Source of the DNA: Pseudomonadota bacterium
GTDB taxonomy: Bacteria; Pseudomonadota; Gammaproteobacteria; Xanthomonadales; Xanthomonadaceae
Assembly: GCA_018241125.1 (NCBI GenBank)
Contig: JAFEEL010000044.1
Coordinates: 1-64,000 of the forward strand
Reading direction: 5' to 3'
Length of the DNA stretch: 64,000 nucleotides
Shown here piece by piece: positions 48,239 through 59,447 of the stretch. The position numbers were made by a program, and so were the translations under genes. The notes below the pieces were generated by a model that did not search any database, was not told where the DNA came from, and worked only from the letters and a program-made list of their open reading frames with translations. The first letter of the stretch is position 1, and every line of letters starts with the position of its first letter.

Positions 48239-49753
48239 TCACGCAAACCACCCGTGCAACATCCAGCCTTGCGCAGCGATCGCCGGCGTGGATGGCGGCG
48301 CGTGGGCGGCGAGCACGCGGAACAGCCACGCACGCTGGCCGCCGGCCAGATCGGCGATGACGTAGTCGCGGCGGATGTCCTCGCCGTCCCACCAGCCGCT
48401 CTCGATGCGCTCGCACGGTGCGCGCAGGCATACGACACGACCACGCAGCGGGATGGGCCGCGGCAACAACCACAGCGGGCGCGGCGGCAGTTCGTTGCGT
48501 CGATCCGTGTTGGCGATGTCCACGCGGTCCTGGCCCGCCGGGTGCGGTCGGTTGTTCTGCTCTGCGTCCTCAGGAATCTGTCGCTCCGGGCGATGGTCGG
48601 CGTGCAGGCGCAACTGGCGCACGCAGGCCTGGCCCAGACGTGCGCGCAAGCGTTCGGCCAGGCCGTCCCAGTCGAGCGTGCCGCGCAGCCCGGGATCGAA
48701 CAGGTCGCGGCGTTCGGGTGCAAACGCCGGCAGATCTTCGGCGAGCAGCGCCAGCGCGTGCGCCGGGGCGGGCAGGGCGATGCGCGCCAGCGCCTGGGTG
48801 GCGGCCTCGCACAACACGGCGGCATCGCGGCTGGGCTTGCGCAGACCGATGGCGAGGGTGCTGATCGCATCGTCGGGGCTGGCCGTGCCGGCGTGTGCTG
48901 CATGTGCCGGAGTGGCATCGGCGAGGATTGCTGCGTGCTCGTGCGGATCGTGGAACCAGCGCAGCACGAACCGTTGCACGCCGCCGTCGCGCGCCGCAAG
49001 GAATGCGGCCAGTTCGCGGGTCAAGCGTTGCAATGGAAACCGCAGGGCGTCGCTGTGCACGATGCCGTGCGCGAAGTCGATCCGCCGCTCGAAGCGATCC
49101 GGTGGCCGGTAGCGCGGGCGCGGGTCGGGCTGCAGACCGCGCAGGCGATCGATGGCCAGCAGCAGATCCGCGCCGAAGCGCCGGGCGAGCCCGTCGCGTG
49201 GCAGCACGAACGCCTCGCCGAGCCGGCGCACGCCGATGCGATGCAAATCCTGGGTGTGCTGCGCGCCCAGTCGCGCCGCGGCCAGCGGCACGCGGGCCAG
49301 CACGCGATCCAGATGCTCGCGATCGCGCACGGCATAGCCGTCGGCCAGATCGGCGAGCACGCGTGCGGCCGCCGGCGTGGGCGCGGCCGCCATCCGCGCG
49401 CACCAGCCCAGTTCCGTCAACTGCGCACGCAGGCGGCGCTGGATATCCGGCCAGTCGCCGAACAGCGCGCGGCTGCCGCCGATTTCCAGCAGCACCGCGT
49501 CGGGTGGATCGAACACGACGTGGCTGGAGAAAGCGTAGGCGAGCGAGCACAGGACAGAAGACGGAGGACAGAGGACAGAAGACGGAGGACAGAGGACAGA
49601 AGACGGAGGACAGAGGACGGAGGATGGAGCAGTGGTCTGTTTGCGGTGGGCAGAAGCGGCAGAAGCGGCAGAAGTGCGTATTACCGATTCCACTGGCGCA
49701 CTACCCGGCGCTTTCATCTCCGCCACGACGCAGCACGCCCACAGCACGGACAC
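48239..49753 (-). CDS. imuB: ImuB, Y-family-like SOS mutagenesis protein, N-terminus altered
   Basis: A 504-aa protein. ImuB is an inactive Y-family polymerase relative that connects DnaE2, ImuA and the beta clamp. From residue about 80 the family sequence is clear: '[28 protein letters not shown]', '[17 protein letters not shown]', '[22 protein letters not shown]', '[15 protein letters not shown]' and the end '[18 protein letters not shown]'-like stretch. The first residues 'MSVLWACCV' also fit. Between them about 60-80 residues of the usual sequence are missing, replaced by low-complexity sequence with four copies of 'SSVLCPP' encoded by heptamer repeats. It may be functional or decaying. 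Confidence 0.88.
   Translation of the reverse strand: MSVLWACCVVAEMKAPGSAPVESVIRTSAASAASAHRKQTTAPSSVLCPPSSVLCPPSSVLCPPSSVLCSLAYAFSSHVVFDPPDAVLLEIGGSRALFGDWPDIQRRLRAQLTELGWCARMAAAPTPAAARVLADLADGYAVRDREHLDRVLARVPLAAARLGAQHTQDLHRIGVRRLGEAFVLPRDGLARRFGADLLLAIDRLRGLQPDPRPRYRPPDRFERRIDFAHGIVHSDALRFPLQRLTRELAAFLAARDGGVQRFVLRWFHDPHEHAAILADATPAHAAHAGTASPDDAISTLAIGLRKPSRDAAVLCEAATQALARIALPAPAHALALLAEDLPAFAPERRDLFDPGLRGTLDWDGLAERLRARLGQACVRQLRLHADHRPERQIPEDAEQNNRPHPAGQDRVDIANTDRRNELPPRPLWLLPRPIPLRGRVVCLRAPCERIESGWWDGEDIRRDYVIADLAGGQRAWLFRVLAAHAPPSTPAIAAQGWMLHGWFA
49551..49625. repeat. Heptamer array inside the imuB coding sequence
   Basis: About ten heptamers of GGACAGA, AGACGGA and GGACGGA types, arranged with a 21-bp super-period. 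As 21 is divisible by 3, the array is translated as a seven-residue repeat (SSVLCPP). A nonamer GGCAGAAGC array is nearby at about 49651-49676. Confidence 0.93.
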
Positions 49754-49762
49754 GGCGCAGCC

Positions 49763-50392
49763 TCACGAAGCGCGCGGCAGCGGCAGGGCGGCCGCCGGCG
49801 GGGTCGCACCACGGCACTTGAGCACGCGCAGCCGCGTGGCGCCGTCTGCGCCGGCCTCGATGCGCAGGCGCAGGGCGGCGGGGCTGGCGTCATCGGCGTG
49901 ACGGGCCGGGCGGAACAGGAAAGCGAAGCCGTCGCCATCGCCGGCGGCGACCTGCAGGCGGCGCAGCAGGCGCTCGTCGCGCGCATCGCTCCACGTCAGC
50001 ACCGCACCCAGGCAGCCGGCGCGCAGGCATTGCTCGGCCGTCCACGGCGCGCGCGTGGGCGAGGTGTCGATCCAGGCCAGATGCTCCAGCGTCACGCCGG
50101 CGCGTACCCAGGCGGGCGCGCAGGGGATGTAGGGCGGCGCCACCAGCGCCACACGCTCGCGCGCGGTGAGTTCGGCCAGCGCGGGCAACAGCAAGGATAG
50201 TTCGCCCAGACCATCGGCTTCGACCAGCAGTTCGGTCAGCGCTCCGCGCGGAAAGCCGCCCCAGGGCAAGACGGCATCGAGCGCGCTCATGCCGCTGGGC
50301 AGCCCCGCGCGTGGGCTGGCCGCGATGCGTCCGGCGGCGAACACCCGGCCATCACGCAGGGCCTGCTCCAAGGTGGCGGCGGCGCGTACCAC
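49763..50392 (-). CDS. imuA: ImuA, SOS mutagenesis accessory protein
   Basis: A 209-aa RecA/SulA-like protein of the mutasome. 'LPSGMSALDAVLPWGGFPRGALTELLVEADGLGELSLLLPAL' opens the core (a degenerate Walker-like 'EADGLGEL'), then 'VALVAPPYIPCAPAWVRAGVTLEHLAWID', 'WTAEQCLRAGCLGAVLTWSD' and 'LRRLQVAAGDGDGFAFLFRP'. GTG 50392 follows the lexA stop by one base with GTGAGG before it. It ends 9 bases before the imuB start. Confidence 0.92.
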   Translation of the reverse strand: MVRAAATLEQALRDGRVFAAGRIAASPRAGLPSGMSALDAVLPWGGFPRGALTELLVEADGLGELSLLLPALAELTARERVALVAPPYIPCAPAWVRAGVTLEHLAWIDTSPTRAPWTAEQCLRAGCLGAVLTWSDARDERLLRRLQVAAGDGDGFAFLFRPARHADDASPAALRLRIEAGADGATRLRVLKCRGATPPAAALPLPRAS

Positions 50393-50393
50393 C

Positions 50394-51005
50394 TCACGCC
50401 CTCCGGATCGTGCCCACGTGCACGCCCTCGATGGCGAAACTGCCGGCACGCGCATCCACGATGATCGGGGTGAATGCCGGATTGGCCGGCAGCAGCACGA
50501 TGCGCCGGGCCTCCACGCGCAGGCGCTTGACGGTGATTTCGTCTTCGATGCGCGCCACCACGATCTGCCCGTCGCGGGCCTCGGGCGTGCGCCGCACCGC
50601 GATCAGATCGCCGTCGCCGATGCCGGCCTCGCACATGCTTTGGCCCTGCACGCGCAGCAGGTAGTCGGCGCGCGGGCGGAACAACGCCGCGTCGATGACG
50701 AAGCGCGCTTCGACGTTGCCCTCGGACATGATCGGGCTGCCGGCGGCGACACGACCGACCAGCGGCAGATCGAGGATGTGGCGACTGGCGCGCGCGCCGG
50801 TGTCGGGCAGGCGAATCCCGCGCGCGGTGCCGGGCGTGAGTTCGAGCAGGCCCTTGCCGGCCAGCGCGTGCAGGTGCTTGCGCACCGCGTTGAGGTGGAT
50901 GCCGAAGGCGGCGGCGATCTCGGCCAGCGTCGGCGGCCGGCCCTGCGCCGCGACATGGGCGCGTAGGTGGTCGAGGATGGCTTGCTGGCGCTCGGTCGGT
51001 TGCAT
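50394..51005 (-). CDS. lexA: LexA-type SOS repressor of the mutagenesis cassette
   Basis: A 203-aa self-cleaving repressor. The winged HTH is 'PTLAEIAAAFGIHLNAVRKHLHALAGKGLLEL'. The cleavage site is Ala88-Gly89 in 'VGRVAAGSP'. The Ser-Lys dyad is Ser123 ('VQGQSMCEAGIGDGDLIAV') and Lys160 ('EITVKRL'). The place in lexA-imuA-imuB-dnaE2 is that of the cassette-specific LexA (LexA2) of Xanthomonas and pseudomonads. A palindrome of unusual sequence touches its start codon. Confidence 0.95.
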   Translation of the reverse strand: MQPTERQQAILDHLRAHVAAQGRPPTLAEIAAAFGIHLNAVRKHLHALAGKGLLELTPGTARGIRLPDTGARASRHILDLPLVGRVAAGSPIMSEGNVEARFVIDAALFRPRADYLLRVQGQSMCEAGIGDGDLIAVRRTPEARDGQIVVARIEDEITVKRLRVEARRIVLLPANPAFTPIIVDARAGSFAIEGVHVGTIRRA

Positions 51006-51025
51006 AGGTGTATATATTTACACCT
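51006..51025. promoter_or_regulatory. Candidate LexA operator of the mutagenesis cassette
   Basis: AGGTGTATATATTTACACCT is a palindrome with perfect 7-base arms and a 6-base AT spacer. It ends one base from the lexA start codon, so binding would block initiation of transcription or of a leaderless message. It differs from the E. coli CTGT-N8-ACAG box, as is usual for cassette LexA proteins. Confidence 0.6.
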
Positions 51026-51045
51026 TTGCGAAATTGATGTCCAGA

Positions 51046-51085
51046 TCAGAGGACAGAGGACAGAGGACAGAGGACAGAGGACAGA
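51046..51085. repeat. Heptamer array GGACAGA upstream of lexA
   Basis: About five perfect units of GGACAGA on the plus strand, 20 bases from the operator and 19 from the next stop codon. It is the fourth array of this type in 12 kb. Confidence 0.95.
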
Positions 51086-51103
51086 AAAAGCGGGGCGGTA
51101 CGC

Positions 51104-51949
51104 CTATGGGTCGACGGGTGGCGACGACGCCCGCATCAGTGCATTCATTTGCATGTGCTGGGCGTTGTCGGCAAAGCCGTCGAAACGGCCCTCGGCCAGA
51201 GCGTGGGCGGTGCGCAAGAAGCCGCCCCAGGCCGCACCGGCCAGTGCCCCGCCGACGCTGACCCGGCGCACGCCGATGCGCGCCAAGTCGGCCAGCGCGA
51301 AGGGCGCGGGGCGACCGACGAGGACGTTCACCGGCTTGGGCGCCACCGCCGCGACGATGTTCGCGATCTGCGCCAGATCGCGCATGCCGGGTGCGAACAG
51401 GCAATCGGCGCCGGCATCGGCGTAGGCGCGCAGACGGCGGATGGATTCGTTCAAGGCGTCGGGGTGATCGATCAGGAAGCATTCGGCACGGCCAACCAGC
51501 AGCACGTCGTGACCGCTGGCGTCGATCGCCGCACGCGCCGCGCGCATCCGCGCCACCGCCTCGCCGAAGGCGTACAGCGGCTGCGCCGGATCGCCGGTGG
51601 CGTCCTCGATGGACAGCCCGGCGATGCCGGTTTCGATACAGGCGTGCACGTTGCGGCGCAACCCGTCGATGTCCTGTGCGTGTCCGTCCTCGAAATCCAC
51701 GTTGACCGGCAACGCGCTGGCTTGCACGATCTGCCGGCAATGCGCAAGCACCGCATCCACCCCCGGCGCGTGGTCGGGCTGCGCCTGCGACCACGCGAAG
51801 CCCGAGCTGGTGGTGGCCAGAGCCTTGAAGCCCAGAGTTTCCAGCGCGTGTGCCGAGCCGGCATCCCATGGGTTGGGGATGATGAAACAGCCCGATTCGT
51901 GAAGTTTGCGGAAGGCGGCGCGGCGGGTGGCAAAGTGATTGGAATGCAT
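51104..51949 (-). CDS. Isocitrate lyase/PEP mutase family protein
   Basis: A 281-aa TIM-barrel enzyme. 'RKLHESGCFIIPNPWDAGSAHALETLGFKALATTSSGFAWS' and the Mg-binding 'LPVNVDFEDGHAQDI' (DFEDG) are typical, with 'GIAGLSIEDATGDP' and 'LLVGRAECFLIDHPDALNESIRRLRAYADAGADCLFAPG' after them. The canonical KKCG motif of isocitrate lyases is not there, so it belongs to the broader C-C/P-C bond lyase group. The substrate is unknown. Confidence 0.88.
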   Translation of the reverse strand: MHSNHFATRRAAFRKLHESGCFIIPNPWDAGSAHALETLGFKALATTSSGFAWSQAQPDHAPGVDAVLAHCRQIVQASALPVNVDFEDGHAQDIDGLRRNVHACIETGIAGLSIEDATGDPAQPLYAFGEAVARMRAARAAIDASGHDVLLVGRAECFLIDHPDALNESIRRLRAYADAGADCLFAPGMRDLAQIANIVAAVAPKPVNVLVGRPAPFALADLARIGVRRVSVGGALAGAAWGGFLRTAHALAEGRFDGFADNAQHMQMNALMRASSPPVDP

Positions 51950-52024
51950 GGCGGGTATCGGCAAGGGTACGGGCAGTGTCCGCCCGGTATACGATGATGC
52001 ATCGTTCACCGTTGCGGGGCCACG

Positions 52025-52572
52025 ATGATCCACTGGTTCGTGCTCGTACCGGCGCTGTTGGTGGCGTGGGCGGTGTGGACGTACAACCGCCTCGTGCGCC
52101 TGCGCAATCAGGTCAAGACCGCGTGGGCGGACGTCGACGTGCAGCTCACCCGCCGCCACGATCTGATCCCGAATCTGGTCGCAGCGGTCAAGGCGTATGC
52201 CAGCCATGAAAAGGCGCTGCTGGAGAACGTCGCTGCCTTGCGGGAGCAGGCGTTGGCCACGCGTAGTCCGCAGCGGCTGGGGCAAGTCGAGGGCCAGCTC
52301 GAGCAGGGCCTGTCGAGCCTGCTGGCGGTGCAGGAAGCCTACCCGGATCTGAAGGCCAACCAGAACTTCGCGCAACTGCAAGCCGATCTGGTGAAAGTCG
52401 AAGATCACCTGCAGTACGCGCGGCGCTTTTACGATGGCGCGGTGCGCGACCTCAACGATGGCATCCAGAAGTTCCCCGATTCGCTGATCGCCGGCGCCTT
52501 CGGCTTCGCGCCGGCGGAGTTCTTCAGTGCCGCCGATGGCGCGCGCGCGGCCGTGGCCGTGGGGGTGATGCA

Positions 52573-52576
<4 letters not shown>
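52025..52576 (+). CDS. lemA: LemA family protein
   Basis: A 183-aa membrane-anchored helical protein. A short outside N-terminus and TM at residues 2-20 are followed by '[55 protein letters not shown]', which is the LemA signature, and '[39 protein letters not shown]' (here QNFAQL). LemA proteins have no settled role. They are frequently coupled with DUF2207/TPM proteins, as here (ATGA overlap). Confidence 0.95.
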
Positions 52577-54342
<1,766 letters not shown>

Positions 54343-54420
54343 CGGGCGATCGGATGATCGCCGCCGGTGGCCACACCCCGGCCACGGCTGCGTACCGTCG
54401 GCGCCGGGGCAACGGAAACA

Positions 54421-54444
54421 CTGTCCGCGAACTGTCCGCGGACA
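54421..54444. promoter_or_regulatory. Candidate enhancer site of the sigma-54 promoter
   Basis: TGTCCGCG occurs at 54422-54429 and 54433-54440, and its inverse CGCGGACA at 54437-54444, giving the palindrome TGTCCGCGGACA plus a tandem half-site. It lies about 90-115 bases upstream of the expected transcription start, a usual place for NtrC-family activators. The regulator at 63263 is the natural candidate to bind it; this is inferred. Confidence 0.5.
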
Positions 54445-54507
54445 CCGTCTTTTTTTGCGAAGACGCTGAAAGTCGTCGAATGATCAGCAAGTTACGGACG
54501 AAATACG

Positions 54508-54525
54508 GTTGGCACGGCGCTTGCT
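54508..54525 (+). promoter_or_regulatory. Sigma-54 promoter of the export operon
   Basis: TTGGCACGGCGCTTGCT fits the -24/-12 consensus YTGGCACGRNNNTTGCW at every defined position, with GG at 54511-54512 and GC at 54523-54524. The predicted start is near 54535, so the adaptor should start at ATG 54571 with a leader of about 36 bases; ATG 54535 would be leaderless. Confidence 0.82.
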
Positions 54526-54570
54526 GACAGGAAGATGCCGCGCTGCGCGGCGCCGCGCCCGACCGACCCG

Positions 54571-55845
54571 ATGGCCATCCGTGATACCTCCGCAACCGAT
54601 CGCGTCATCGTGCCGCGCGTGGATCGCAAACGCCGCGCCTGGCTGATCGGCGCCGTTGTCGTCGCGTTGATCGCGTGTGCTTGGGCCGCGCCGTCGCTGT
54701 GGCGGCTGTTCGTGGCCGGTCGCTCGGTCAGCGCCGCACGCTTGCAGATCGCCACGGTCGTGCGCGGGCCGTTCGTGCGCGATCTGGCCGCCGACGGCAA
54801 GGTGGTCGCGGCGGTCAGCCCCACGCTGTACGCATCCGCGCCGGGCGCGGTCGTGTTGAAGGTGCAGGCCGGCGACGTGGTGAAGAAGGGCCAGGTCGTG
54901 GCCGTGATCGACAGCCCCGAGTTGCAGAACCGGCTGGCGCAGGAACAGGCCAACGCCGACGCGATGCAAGTCGATTATCAACGCGCGCAGATCGATTCAC
55001 GCAAGCAGCGCCGCGAACTGCAGAAGAATCTCGAGAACGCGCAAATCGACGAAAAGACCGCGCAAGCCGATCTGGATCGCAACCAGCAGGCGTTCAAGCA
55101 CGGCGTCATCGCGCAGATGCAGGTGGCGCATTCGCAAGACGCGCTGGCCAAGGCGGTCGTGGCACGCCGGCATGCGCAGGAGGACATCGGTCTGGACGAC
55201 GACAGCCTTGCGTTCAACGAGAAATCGAAAAAGCTCGCGTGGGAGCGGCAGGCATTGATCGCCAAGGATCTGCAACGGCAAGTGGACGATCTGAACGTGC
55301 GCTCGCCGGTCGACGGTCAGGTCGGGCAGTTGTTCGTCGCCGCCAGTGCCACCGTGGCCAAGGATGCCAAGCTGCTGTCGGTGGTCGATCTGTCGGCGCT
55401 GGAGGTGGAAGTCGAAGTTCCCGAAAGCCTCGCCCGCGATCTGGCGATCGGCATGGGCGCGCAGATCAGCGGCAACGGCAAGCAGTGGCCGGGCAAGGTC
55501 GGCGCGATCTCGCCGGAGGTGGTCAACGGAGAGGTGACCGCCCGCGTGCGTTTTTCCGGCGCACAGCCGGCGCAGTTGCGGCAAAGCCAGCGCCTGTCGG
55601 TGCGTATCGTGCTCGACCGCCGCGACGACGCGCTCACGGTGACGCGCGGGTCGTTCGTCGACGAATCCGGCGGCCGTTACGCCTATGTCGTGCGCGACGG
55701 CATCGCGGTCAAGACACCGGTGACGCTGGGTGCCAGCTCCATCGACAAGGTCGAGATCCTGCAAGGCCTCAAGGCCGGCGACCAGGTCGTCGTCTCCGGC
55801 ACCGATAACTTCAACGGCGCAGCGCGCGTCGCCATCAGCAACTAA
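54571..55845 (+). CDS. Periplasmic adaptor (HlyD/MacA family) of an ABC exporter
   Basis: A 424-aa membrane fusion protein. TM at residues 22-42. The barrel-sandwich half 'RGPFVRDLAADGKVVAAVSPTLYASAPGAVVLKVQAGDVVKKGQVVAVIDSPEL' is followed by a coiled-coil hairpin rich in Gln/Lys/Asp (residues 120-240) and the returning 'LNVRSPVDGQVGQLFVAASATVAKDAKLLSVVDLSALEVEVEVPESLA', then beta-barrel and membrane-proximal domains. It joins the inner-membrane ABC part to an outer-membrane channel, which is not encoded here. It is the first gene after the sigma-54 promoter. Confidence 0.93.
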   Translation: MAIRDTSATDRVIVPRVDRKRRAWLIGAVVVALIACAWAAPSLWRLFVAGRSVSAARLQIATVVRGPFVRDLAADGKVVAAVSPTLYASAPGAVVLKVQAGDVVKKGQVVAVIDSPELQNRLAQEQANADAMQVDYQRAQIDSRKQRRELQKNLENAQIDEKTAQADLDRNQQAFKHGVIAQMQVAHSQDALAKAVVARRHAQEDIGLDDDSLAFNEKSKKLAWERQALIAKDLQRQVDDLNVRSPVDGQVGQLFVAASATVAKDAKLLSVVDLSALEVEVEVPESLARDLAIGMGAQISGNGKQWPGKVGAISPEVVNGEVTARVRFSGAQPAQLRQSQRLSVRIVLDRRDDALTVTRGSFVDESGGRYAYVVRDGIAVKTPVTLGASSIDKVEILQGLKAGDQVVVSGTDNFNGAARVAISN

Positions 55846-55858
55846 AGAGGACAAACCC

Positions 55859-56578
<720 letters not shown>

Positions 56579-56606
56579 GCCCAATCGCACACCGGAGGGA
56601 TGTCAC

Positions 56607-56858
56607 ATGCATGCACGCGCACAACGAATCGCTTTCGTCGCCGCCGCCGCGCTTGCGGTCGTGGGGATGGCCGGAATCGGAATGCTCGGCGGCAAGCCGA
56701 CGCAACCGATCCATCGGTTTGCCGCCAGCGGGGCCGCGCTCAAGGTGGCTTCGACCGATGCTGCACGCCGGGTGCCGGCGTCCACGGTGTCGCAACGGCT
56801 GTACGCGATGCCGTTCTACTCGTTTGCCGGGCGATTGCCCGCCGCGGGAAGGGGCTGA
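56607..56858 (+). CDS. Small membrane-anchored/exported protein in the ABC operon
   Basis: An 83-aa ORF with GGAGGGA seven bases before the ATG. After a basic start ('MHARAQR') a hydrophobic helix (residues 8-28, with GMAGIGMLGG) may be a signal or anchor. The rest is Ala/Ser/Arg-rich without recognisable domain. The stop is 3 bases before the next start codon, so it is probably translated. Function unknown; it could be a subunit or regulator of the exporter. Confidence 0.6.
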   Translation: MHARAQRIAFVAAAALAVVGMAGIGMLGGKPTQPIHRFAASGAALKVASTDAARRVPASTVSQRLYAMPFYSFAGRLPAAGRG

Positions 56859-56861
56859 ATC

Positions 56862-58175
56862 ATGCTTGCCTACTACCTCGATCTGGCCCTGCGCAGTCTC
56901 AAGCGCAGCCCCGGCCTGACGGCGCTGATGGTGCTGACCATCGCCTTTGGCGTGGCCGCATCGATGACCGCGTGGTCGGTGTTGCGTGCGGTGTCGGGCG
57001 ATCCGATCCCGTGGAAATCGGCGCAACTGTACGTGCCGCAGATCGACATGTGGGGGCCGTCGGCGCAGGCAAACAATCCCGATCTTGGCACCGAGCCGCC
57101 CGATGCGCTGGACTACAACGATGCCCTGGCGCTGATGCACGACCACCGCGCCACGCTGCAATCGGCGATGTACCAGATCGGGCCGTCGGTCGTACCCGCC
57201 GACCGGGCGCGGCACCCGCTCACTGCCGGTGGGCATGCGGTGTTCAGCGAGTTCTTCCAGATGCTCGACGTGCCGTTTCAGTACGGCGGCGGCTGGAGCG
57301 CTGCCGATGACGAGCAGCGCGCGCCCGTGGTGGTGATCGGCAGCAAGCTCAATGAAAAGGTGTTCGACGGCGGCAACAGCGTCGGCAAGATGTTGAACGT
57401 CGATGGTCACGACTACCGCGTGGTCGGCGTGCTCAAGGACTGGAACCCGCAGCCGCGTTTCTACGACGTGGTCGATGCGCACGGTTTCGTCAGCGACGCG
57501 GAAGACTTGTTCCTGCCGTTCAATACGGCGATCGCTGGCGGCCTGCCCAATCAAGGCAATACCAACTGCAACGACACCCCGGAGGCGGGTTTCACGGGCT
57601 TGCAGCGGTCTTCGTGCGTGTGGATCGCGTACATGGCGCAGCTCGACGATGCGGCATCGGCCAGCGGCTATCTCAATTATCTGAAAGGCTTCGCACGCGC
57701 GCGCTATCCCAACTGGGCGCCGAACGTGCGCCTGCGCAACCTGCCGGACTGGCTGGATCGCGAACACGTGGTTCCCAGCGACACCAAGGTTTCGTTGCTG
57801 ATTGCACTCGGCCTGCTGCTGGTGTGTCTGGTGAACACCGCCGGATTGCTGCTCGCGAAATTCCTGCGCCGGTCGCCGGAGATCGGCGTGCGCCGCGCGC
57901 TGGGGGCACCGCGTGCGGCGATCTACGCCCAGTTCCTGACCGAGGGCGCGGTGATCGGTCTGGCCGGCGGCGTGCTGGGCCTGGGGTTGACCGGGGTCGG
58001 CGTGGCCAGTGTCGGCCTCGTGCTGCCACGTGATATCGCCAGCCTCGCGCGGCTGGACGTGCCTCTGCTCGCCACCACGCTGGTGGTCGCCGTGCTGGCG
58101 AGCCTGTCGGCGGCGCTGTATCCCACCATCCGTGCGTCGCGCGTGCAGCCGGCGTGGCAGCTCAAGTCGAACTGA
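56862..58175 (+). CDS. FtsX-like ABC permease, pair 1 first member
   Basis: A 437-aa MacB/FtsX-type permease. TM1 follows 'MLAYYLDLALRSLKRSPGLTALMVL'. A large periplasmic MacB_PCD domain spans about residues 45-280 ('FQMLDVPFQYGGGWSAADDEQRAPVVVIGSKLNEKVFDGGNSVGKMLNVDGHDYRVVGVL'). Three C-terminal TMs include 'FLRRSPEIGVRRALGAPRAAIYAQFLTEGAVIG', the usual FtsX segment. It ends 'ASRVQPAWQLKSN'. Its closest relative in the window is the permease at 59953. Confidence 0.92.
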   Translation: MLAYYLDLALRSLKRSPGLTALMVLTIAFGVAASMTAWSVLRAVSGDPIPWKSAQLYVPQIDMWGPSAQANNPDLGTEPPDALDYNDALALMHDHRATLQSAMYQIGPSVVPADRARHPLTAGGHAVFSEFFQMLDVPFQYGGGWSAADDEQRAPVVVIGSKLNEKVFDGGNSVGKMLNVDGHDYRVVGVLKDWNPQPRFYDVVDAHGFVSDAEDLFLPFNTAIAGGLPNQGNTNCNDTPEAGFTGLQRSSCVWIAYMAQLDDAASASGYLNYLKGFARARYPNWAPNVRLRNLPDWLDREHVVPSDTKVSLLIALGLLLVCLVNTAGLLLAKFLRRSPEIGVRRALGAPRAAIYAQFLTEGAVIGLAGGVLGLGLTGVGVASVGLVLPRDIASLARLDVPLLATTLVVAVLASLSAALYPTIRASRVQPAWQLKSN

Positions 58176-58185
58176 AGGAAACGCC

Positions 58186-59439
58186 ATGAACGTGCATCCC
58201 ATGCTTGCCGCGCTGCGTCGCCACAAAGCCGGCGTGGTGCTGATCGGACTGCAGATCGCGCTGACGCTGGCGATCGTGTGCAACGCGATCTTCATCATCG
58301 GCAGTCGCATCGAGCGCATTGGCCGCCCGAGCGGGCTGAACGAAAGCGATCTGTTCATGGTCTCGCAGCAATGGGTGGGCGCACCGACCGGCGAAGATCA
58401 GGCCGCCACTGATGCGCTCGATTCGCTGCAACTGGCCGATCTGGTCACCTTGCGCAACCTGCCCGACGTGCAAGCGGTCACGCCGCTCAACTCGCTGCCG
58501 CTGGCCAACAGCACCTGGAGCGGTGGCGCGAACACCCAGCCGGATGCGAAAAACGAGGCTGCACAGGTGGCGTATTACTTCGGCGGCAAGGATCTGCTCA
58601 AGACGCTCGGCGTGCGTCTGGTTGCCGGTCGCGATTTCAGCGATGACGAAGTGCACCACCAGGCGGCACGTGCGCCGAGAAAGCCGGCCGTCACGATCAT
58701 CTCGCAGGCGCTGGCCACCAAGCTGTATCCCAATGGCGGCGCCCTGGGCAAGGCGATCTATTTCGACGGCGGTTCCGCGCCGACCACGATCATCGGCATC
58801 GTCGAACTCCTGCAAGCGCCCTCCGCAGAGACATGGGCCAACGACTTCGCCTGGAATAGCGCCTTGATTCCCATTCGTCTCGATGCGGGCTCTTCGGCCT
58901 ATGCCGTGCGCGCCAAGCCCGGGCGCCTGCTGGCCGCGATGAACGCCGCTCCGGCAGCACTGTACAAAGCCAACCCGATGCGGGTGTTCTACATGGGCGG
59001 CAAGGGCGTGCGCTCGATGGCCGAGATTCGCGCCAACGCCTACCGCGCCGATCGCGGCATGGCGATCCTGATGGGCGTGATCTGCCTGATCCTGCTTGCG
59101 GTCACCGGTGCGGGCATCGTCGGCCTGACCAGCTTCTGGGTCGGCCAGCGCCACAAGCAGATCGGCGTGCGTCGTGCGCTGGGCGCACGCAAGACCGACA
59201 TTCTGCATTACTTCCAGACCGAGAACCTGCTCATCGCCGGTGCCGGTGCCATCGCCGGCATCGCCCTGGCGATTGGCTTGAACCTGTGGTTGATGCGGCA
59301 CTTCGAGATGGATCGCATGCCCGTGCCCTATGTATTGCTTGGCGTCGTCGTGGTGCTGCTGCTCGGGCAAGCCGCCGTGCTCGCGCCGGCGCGCCGCGCC
59401 GCCGACGTGCCGCCGGTGGTGGCGACCAGGAGCGTGTGA
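58186..59439 (+). CDS. FtsX-like ABC permease, pair 1 second member
   Basis: A 417-aa permease. It begins 'MLAALRRHKAGVVLIGLQIALTLAIVCNAIFII' (TM1), then a periplasmic domain and the FtsX part 'QRHKQIGVRRALGARKTDILHYFQTENLLIAGAG', ending 'AADVPPVVATRSV'. GAAGGAAA precedes the ATG. It forms a heterodimer candidate with the gene upstream (10 bases apart). It is similar to the permease at 61283, including the identical last residues. Confidence 0.92.
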   Translation: MNVHPMLAALRRHKAGVVLIGLQIALTLAIVCNAIFIIGSRIERIGRPSGLNESDLFMVSQQWVGAPTGEDQAATDALDSLQLADLVTLRNLPDVQAVTPLNSLPLANSTWSGGANTQPDAKNEAAQVAYYFGGKDLLKTLGVRLVAGRDFSDDEVHHQAARAPRKPAVTIISQALATKLYPNGGALGKAIYFDGGSAPTTIIGIVELLQAPSAETWANDFAWNSALIPIRLDAGSSAYAVRAKPGRLLAAMNAAPAALYKANPMRVFYMGGKGVRSMAEIRANAYRADRGMAILMGVICLILLAVTGAGIVGLTSFWVGQRHKQIGVRRALGARKTDILHYFQTENLLIAGAGAIAGIALAIGLNLWLMRHFEMDRMPVPYVLLGVVVVLLLGQAAVLAPARRAADVPPVVATRSV

Positions 59440-59447
59440 TGCGCGCG

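Noticed and set aside
49551..49625. CRISPR-like periodic repeat
   Set aside because: The units are 7 bp without spacers and no cas genes are near; it is a tandem heptamer array.
54535..54571. ATG 54535 as start of the adaptor gene
   Set aside because: It coincides with the expected sigma-54 transcription start, and the family-like 'MAIRDTSA' start is at 54571; however no good ribosome-binding site precedes 54571, so this is not certain.
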